A stretch of 64,000 nt of DNA from Vibrio gangliei (lineage in GTDB: Bacteria > Pseudomonadota > Gammaproteobacteria > Enterobacterales > Vibrionaceae), in contig NZ_AP021869.1 of assembly GCF_026001925.1 (NCBI RefSeq), positions 1,054,001-1,118,000 on the forward strand. Reading direction: 5' to 3'. The notes beneath the pieces are model-generated. The model searched no databases. It saw only the letters and a list, made by a program, of their open reading frames with translations, and had not been told where the DNA came from. Positions 60,403 to 64,000 of the stretch are shown here, piece by piece. A program made the translations under genes and the position numbers. Each line of letters opens with the position of its first letter. The stretch's first letter is position 1.

Positions 60403-61617
60403 ATGGATGAATTAGTTACGGCGTCACAGATTGAGGGGGCGCAAATAAAAATCCCAGCCACCTACATGAGAGGCGGGACCAGTAAAGGTGTGTTTTTTCA
60501 TCTTGCTGATTTGCCTATTGAAACCCAAAAAGTGGGACAGGCACGAGATGCATTATTGATGAGAATAATTGGCAGCCCTGATCCGTATAGCAAACATATT
60601 GATGGGATGGGTGGCGCGACATCCAGTACCAGTAAAGTGGTGATTTTATCGAAAAGTGATGATCCCAATTTTGATGTTGAATACTTGTTTGGCCAGGTGT
60701 CGATTGATAAAGCATTTATTGATTGGAGTGGAAATTGCGGCAATTTGTCATCCGCGGTGGGCGCGTGCGCGATTCACATGGGGCTCATTGATTCCGATAA
60801 AATTCCTGAAAATGGCCTGTTTGAAGTGACGATCCATCAAGCCAATATTGATAAAGCGATTGTGACCCATGTGCCTATAAGCAATGGCGAAGTGGTGGAA
60901 ATGGGCGAATTTATGCTGGATGGCGTAGCGTTTCCAGCCGCTGAAATTCAAGTTGATTTTATCGAACCTGCCGCTGGTGAAGGCTCGATGTTTCCAACCG
61001 GTAATGTGATTGATACCTTGCAAGTGCCTGGTGTGGGCCTCGTTCAAGCGACATTCATTAATTCGGGCATACCGACTATTTTTATTGATGCTGAAGCGAT
61101 TGGTTATCACGGCACAGAGTTACAGGAAGACATTAATAATGATGAAAAAGCATTAGCAATGTTTGAAAGTATTCGTGCTTACGGCGCGGTTAAAATGGGT
61201 TTAATTGACGGCGTAGAGCAAGCACAAACACGTCAGCATACCCCAAAAGTGGCTTTCGTTAGCCCACCGAAAAGCTATGTAACTTCAAGCGGGCAATTGA
61301 TTGAAGATGACGATATTGACGTGCTTGTACGTGCACTGTCGATGGGCAAATTACACCATGCCATGATGGGAACGGCCGCTGTGGCGATTGGTTCGGCGGC
61401 GAGTATTCCGGGTACGGTTGTCAACCGTGCTGCTGGTGGTGGAGAACGCGATTCAGTGGTGTTTGGACATCCATCGGGCACACTCAAAGTCGGGGCGAAA
61501 GCCGTATATAGTCAAGGTCCTGATGGTGCTAAAGGTTGGAAAATCGAAAAAGCCAGCATGAGCCGCAGCGCACGCATTCTCATGGAAGGATGGGTGAGGG
61601 TTCCGGTAAGTGGATAA
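60403..61617 (+). CDS. prpF: PrpF, aconitate isomerase-type AcnD accessory protein
   Basis: DapF-fold protein needed with AcnD for methylcitrate dehydration. YMRGGTSKGVFF at the N-terminus, DGMGGATSSTSKVVILS, SGNCGNLSSAVG and HTPKVAFVSPPK are family blocks. 404 aa. 20 bp after acnD. No prpE (propionyl-CoA synthetase) follows within the window. Confidence 0.95.
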   Translation: MDELVTASQIEGAQIKIPATYMRGGTSKGVFFHLADLPIETQKVGQARDALLMRIIGSPDPYSKHIDGMGGATSSTSKVVILSKSDDPNFDVEYLFGQVSIDKAFIDWSGNCGNLSSAVGACAIHMGLIDSDKIPENGLFEVTIHQANIDKAIVTHVPISNGEVVEMGEFMLDGVAFPAAEIQVDFIEPAAGEGSMFPTGNVIDTLQVPGVGLVQATFINSGIPTIFIDAEAIGYHGTELQEDINNDEKALAMFESIRAYGAVKMGLIDGVEQAQTRQHTPKVAFVSPPKSYVTSSGQLIEDDDIDVLVRALSMGKLHHAMMGTAAVAIGSAASIPGTVVNRAAGGGERDSVVFGHPSGTLKVGAKAVYSQGPDGAKGWKIEKASMSRSARILMEGWVRVPVSG

Positions 61618-61787
61618 ATTTTTAGTAGCTCCTCTTAATATGATGGACTTTTTGAGCATCAGATAGTGTGCTAGATATCTATCTATAATGTTAATTGAAA
61701 CGCGGTTTGCACAATTGCGATATTCCAATGACCCCAAGACTTGATAAACTGAGTCTAATTCTAGGTTTCATAATTTATGGAAGACTT

Positions 61788-62618
61788 ATGCTGCAACAAA
61801 CTGTGTATTTTTCTGATGACGAACGTGTCAATCTCACTTGTTATATTCAGCCCAAGTGTAGTGAGCTACCCAATCAACAGTCATTGCCTGCTGTGATTAT
61901 TTTCCCAGGTGGTGGTTATAAAATGTTATCTGAGCGAGAGTCAGATCCGGTGGCGCTTACTTTTTTAGCGCAAGGCTACAACGTGTTTATTTTGCGTTAT
62001 TCCATTCAACACTATGCGGGGTTTCCACAGCCGATGTTGGAAGCCTTTCAGGTAATTAAACATGTTCGAGAGAATGCACAGGACTACAATATTCACCCGG
62101 ACAAAATCGCGCTTTTAGGCTTTTCTGCTGGTGGGCATTTAGCGGCCAGTGTGGGTACTTTGTGGAACCGTGATGAATTTAAGCAGTTAGCTAATGTTGA
62201 AGGCGAGGAGCACAAGCCGAACGCGCTTGTCTTAGCTTATCCTGTCATCACAACCGATTGGATGAAGCATGATATTGAAGCGAACTTAAAAAATATTTTG
62301 CGTGAAAAGTTTGATGATCCTGAAATGCTCAAAACCGTCACTTGCAGTGAAAACGTTGGTAGCCACACTCCACCAACCTTTCTAATTCATACAACGGAAG
62401 ATAAATCAGTACCTTCGTCAGATAGCTTGAAGTTTGCTGCGGCGTTAGATTCACACAATATTCCTTATGAACTGCACGTATTCCAGCCTGGCCCACATGG
62501 TATGTCGTTAGCTAACTCACTCACGGATGATGGGACTGGCTTAAAGGTAGAATCTCAAGTTCAGCCGTGGATACCACTATGTTTCACATGGTTGAAGCGG
62601 AGTTTGTCTAGTCAGTGA
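61788..62618 (+). CDS. Alpha/beta hydrolase (esterase/lipase, Aes/BD-FAE-like)
   Basis: 276-aa cytoplasmic esterase-like protein. Oxyanion motif FPGGGYKMLS, nucleophile elbow GFSAGGHLA, acid in HTTEDKSVP, catalytic His in GPHGMSL; no signal peptide. GGAAG precedes the ATG at 61788; the longer frame from 61695 adds a non-conserved lead. Substrate unknown; acetyl or short acyl esters are likely from family. 170 bp after prpF, so a link with propionate use is uncertain. Confidence 0.85.
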   Translation: MLQQTVYFSDDERVNLTCYIQPKCSELPNQQSLPAVIIFPGGGYKMLSERESDPVALTFLAQGYNVFILRYSIQHYAGFPQPMLEAFQVIKHVRENAQDYNIHPDKIALLGFSAGGHLAASVGTLWNRDEFKQLANVEGEEHKPNALVLAYPVITTDWMKHDIEANLKNILREKFDDPEMLKTVTCSENVGSHTPPTFLIHTTEDKSVPSSDSLKFAAALDSHNIPYELHVFQPGPHGMSLANSLTDDGTGLKVESQVQPWIPLCFTWLKRSLSSQ

Positions 62619-62623
62619 TTCCA

Positions 62624-64000
62624 TTACTGTTTATTTAAGATCTGTTGATCATGCTCGGGTTGATAAATGATGACTTTGTTACGTCCAGTTTGTTTGACGT
62701 TATAGAGGGCATGATCGGCATGTGAAATGGCTTCACTGATGTTATCGCGGCCGTAAACGCTTTCGTATACCCCAGCACTGATGGTAAACCGAGTTTGTAA
62801 TGTATTAATTTGCGTCACTTTTTGTCGGATGATTTCTGCCATTAAATAGGCTTGCGATGCATTCATATCTTGTAAGAGCATCACAAATTCTTCACCGCCG
62901 TGTCGAGACACCAAGATATAGTCAGATTCAAACTTAGCTAACACTTCAGCGGTAGCAACAATGGCTTTATCACCTTCATTGTGACCGTAGGTATCATTAA
63001 TGGATTTGAATTTATCTATATCAAAAATAATGACGGAATAGCCTGAGTTTGATTTCTTAACATAATCACTGGCTGACTCCATAAAGCTACGACGGTTATT
63101 CAAACCAGTAAGAAAGTCTTTTCGCTCGATCATAATGAGGCGTTTGTGGCGAGAATTCAGACCTAAAATTAGACCTGCAATGACAAGTAATAGGCTAATA
63201 CCAGCCATAATCAGGCTATGCCATAACTGATCGGTTGGCTGGCTTAATTCTTGTTGTGATATGCCTGCGGCAATGATCCAATCTAAGTAAGGGTAGTACT
63301 TGTAAGCCACCGTTTTTAAAACTGTTTTACCATTGGACAGTTTTAAAGGATAGGTAAACGAGCCCTCTGGTTTGGTTTTGACTTGGTTCATGAATGCGTA
63401 GGTGCTGTCACCAATCAGAGTATGGATTGATTGACCTTCACTGGTTGGGTGTAAAAGCAGCTTGCCTTGGCTATCCACTACATATACGTAGCCCGTTTCG
63501 CCGAAGTTGTAACGTTTTAGCTTATCTTTCAATAGGTCTTTATTGACTAAAGACAACATTTCATCTTTATAAACTGATGCGCTGATCACTGAACCGTCAG
63601 AGAGTTTGATAGAGTACGCAAACTTTAGTCGGCTTTGCTCATCATTTGGATTTTTCCATTGGTATTCTAAAAAGGTTTCTGGTTCGGCAAGTTGTTTTTG
63701 AATGATATCTAAATCAGAGACATCTTCATTTTGTAAATATGGGTGAGAAGTATAAATGCCGCTTGAATTGAGAATCGAGATATAGCCGCTGTCACCAATG
63801 TGGGTATTTGAAATCAGCTGATCGAGTGATTTTTTTACTAAAACCTCATCAAGATGTAACTTTTTATCATGTGTCACGTTAATGACTTGCTGAGTCGAAA
63901 AGGCGATACCATGTAGATAGTTTTTAAGAGACTCATTAATGGTCGTGTCAATGATATCGTAACTAGCATCTACCGCTTTATGAAAGATCGCATCGGTGGC
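62624..64000 (-). CDS. Diguanylate cyclase with dCache sensor (partial, 5' end outside window)
   Basis: The frame remains open to the window edge at 64000, so the N-terminus and first membrane helix are missing; a GTG at 63877 is internal. Extracytoplasmic dCache domain (NTHIGDSGYISILNSSGIYT, GETGYVYVVDSQGKLLLHP), a membrane helix (HSLIMAGISLLLVIAGLILG), then GGDEF with FDIDKFKSINDTYGHNEGD and the active-site motif RHGGEEF. The inhibitory RxxD site is absent (the place reads SDYI). Senses a small ligand and makes c-di-GMP. Convergent with the hydrolase gene, 5 bp apart. Confidence 0.93.
   Translation of the reverse strand, partial: ATDAIFHKAVDASYDIIDTTINESLKNYLHGIAFSTQQVINVTHDKKLHLDEVLVKKSLDQLISNTHIGDSGYISILNSSGIYTSHPYLQNEDVSDLDIIQKQLAEPETFLEYQWKNPNDEQSRLKFAYSIKLSDGSVISASVYKDEMLSLVNKDLLKDKLKRYNFGETGYVYVVDSQGKLLLHPTSEGQSIHTLIGDSTYAFMNQVKTKPEGSFTYPLKLSNGKTVLKTVAYKYYPYLDWIIAAGISQQELSQPTDQLWHSLIMAGISLLLVIAGLILGLNSRHKRLIMIERKDFLTGLNNRRSFMESASDYVKKSNSGYSVIIFDIDKFKSINDTYGHNEGDKAIVATAEVLAKFESDYILVSRHGGEEFVMLLQDMNASQAYLMAEIIRQKVTQINTLQTRFTISAGVYESVYGRDNISEAISHADHALYNVKQTGRNKVIIYQPEHDQQILNKQ

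Overview
The window is one contiguous stretch of a Vibrio chromosome (family Vibrionaceae). The genes read like close relatives of V. cholerae and E. coli proteins. The order bio genes - htpX - gsk - hns - lysine transporter - his operon, and the block lpxH - ppiB - cysS with ruvCAB - cydABX - tol-pal - nadA elsewhere, is the kind of synteny expected of that genus (family and synteny knowledge, not searched). The species cannot be named from the sequence alone. No rRNA, tRNA, prophage or CRISPR array was seen. Almost everything is core housekeeping; the accessory signals are small repeats and mobile-element remnants.

Layout. 1-4.7 kb: divergent biotin genes (bioA cut by the window edge; bioBFCD) around a BirA operator. 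4.8-10.1 kb: a small unrecognised 50-aa gene, htpX, and a leftward group dinG - TSUP permease - priC - rsmS, with a 12-copy 7-bp repeat array between the ends of htpX and rsmS. 10.7-14.5 kb: porin, DUF2057 protein, gsk, hns. 14.9-16.8 kb: a lysine riboswitch ahead of an NhaC-family transporter, which is therefore probably the lysine transporter LysW. 17.0-24.5 kb: the full his operon with hisL leader peptide and attenuator. 24.6-28.3 kb: marR-emrA-emrB drug efflux genes bracketed by two direct copies of a 232/233-bp MITE-like element.

28.3-33.9 kb: ychJ, a degenerate EAL-HDOD protein, lpxH, ppiB, cysS, tdk. 34.1-37.4 kb: a three-gene leftward operon encoding a retropepsin-like lipoprotein, an inactive-transglutaminase/multi-helix membrane protein and a RimK-like ATP-grasp ligase; this is the least understood conserved system in the window. 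37.6-43.9 kb: cmoBA, aspS, ruvCAB. 44.4-47.6 kb: the cytochrome bd operon cydAB-cydX-ybgE. 48.0-53.3 kb: ybgC-tolQRAB-pal-cpoB, with a 163-bp palindromic repeat just upstream. 53.4-54.5 kb: nadA. 54.7-61.6 kb: the propionate (2-methylcitrate) operon with its GntR-type regulator. 61.8-64 kb: an alpha/beta hydrolase and a dCache-GGDEF diguanylate cyclase cut by the window edge.

The points most worth a second look are: a DinG helicase that has lost two of the four iron-sulfur cysteines of its E. coli relative; the retropepsin/transglutaminase/ATP-grasp operon; the MITE pair around the efflux genes; the lysine riboswitch with a readable switching hairpin; and several short tandem-repeat expansions (7, 15 and 20 bp), one of them inside bioF. 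Comparisons with E. coli and V. cholerae proteins are from memory; nothing was aligned or searched by computer.
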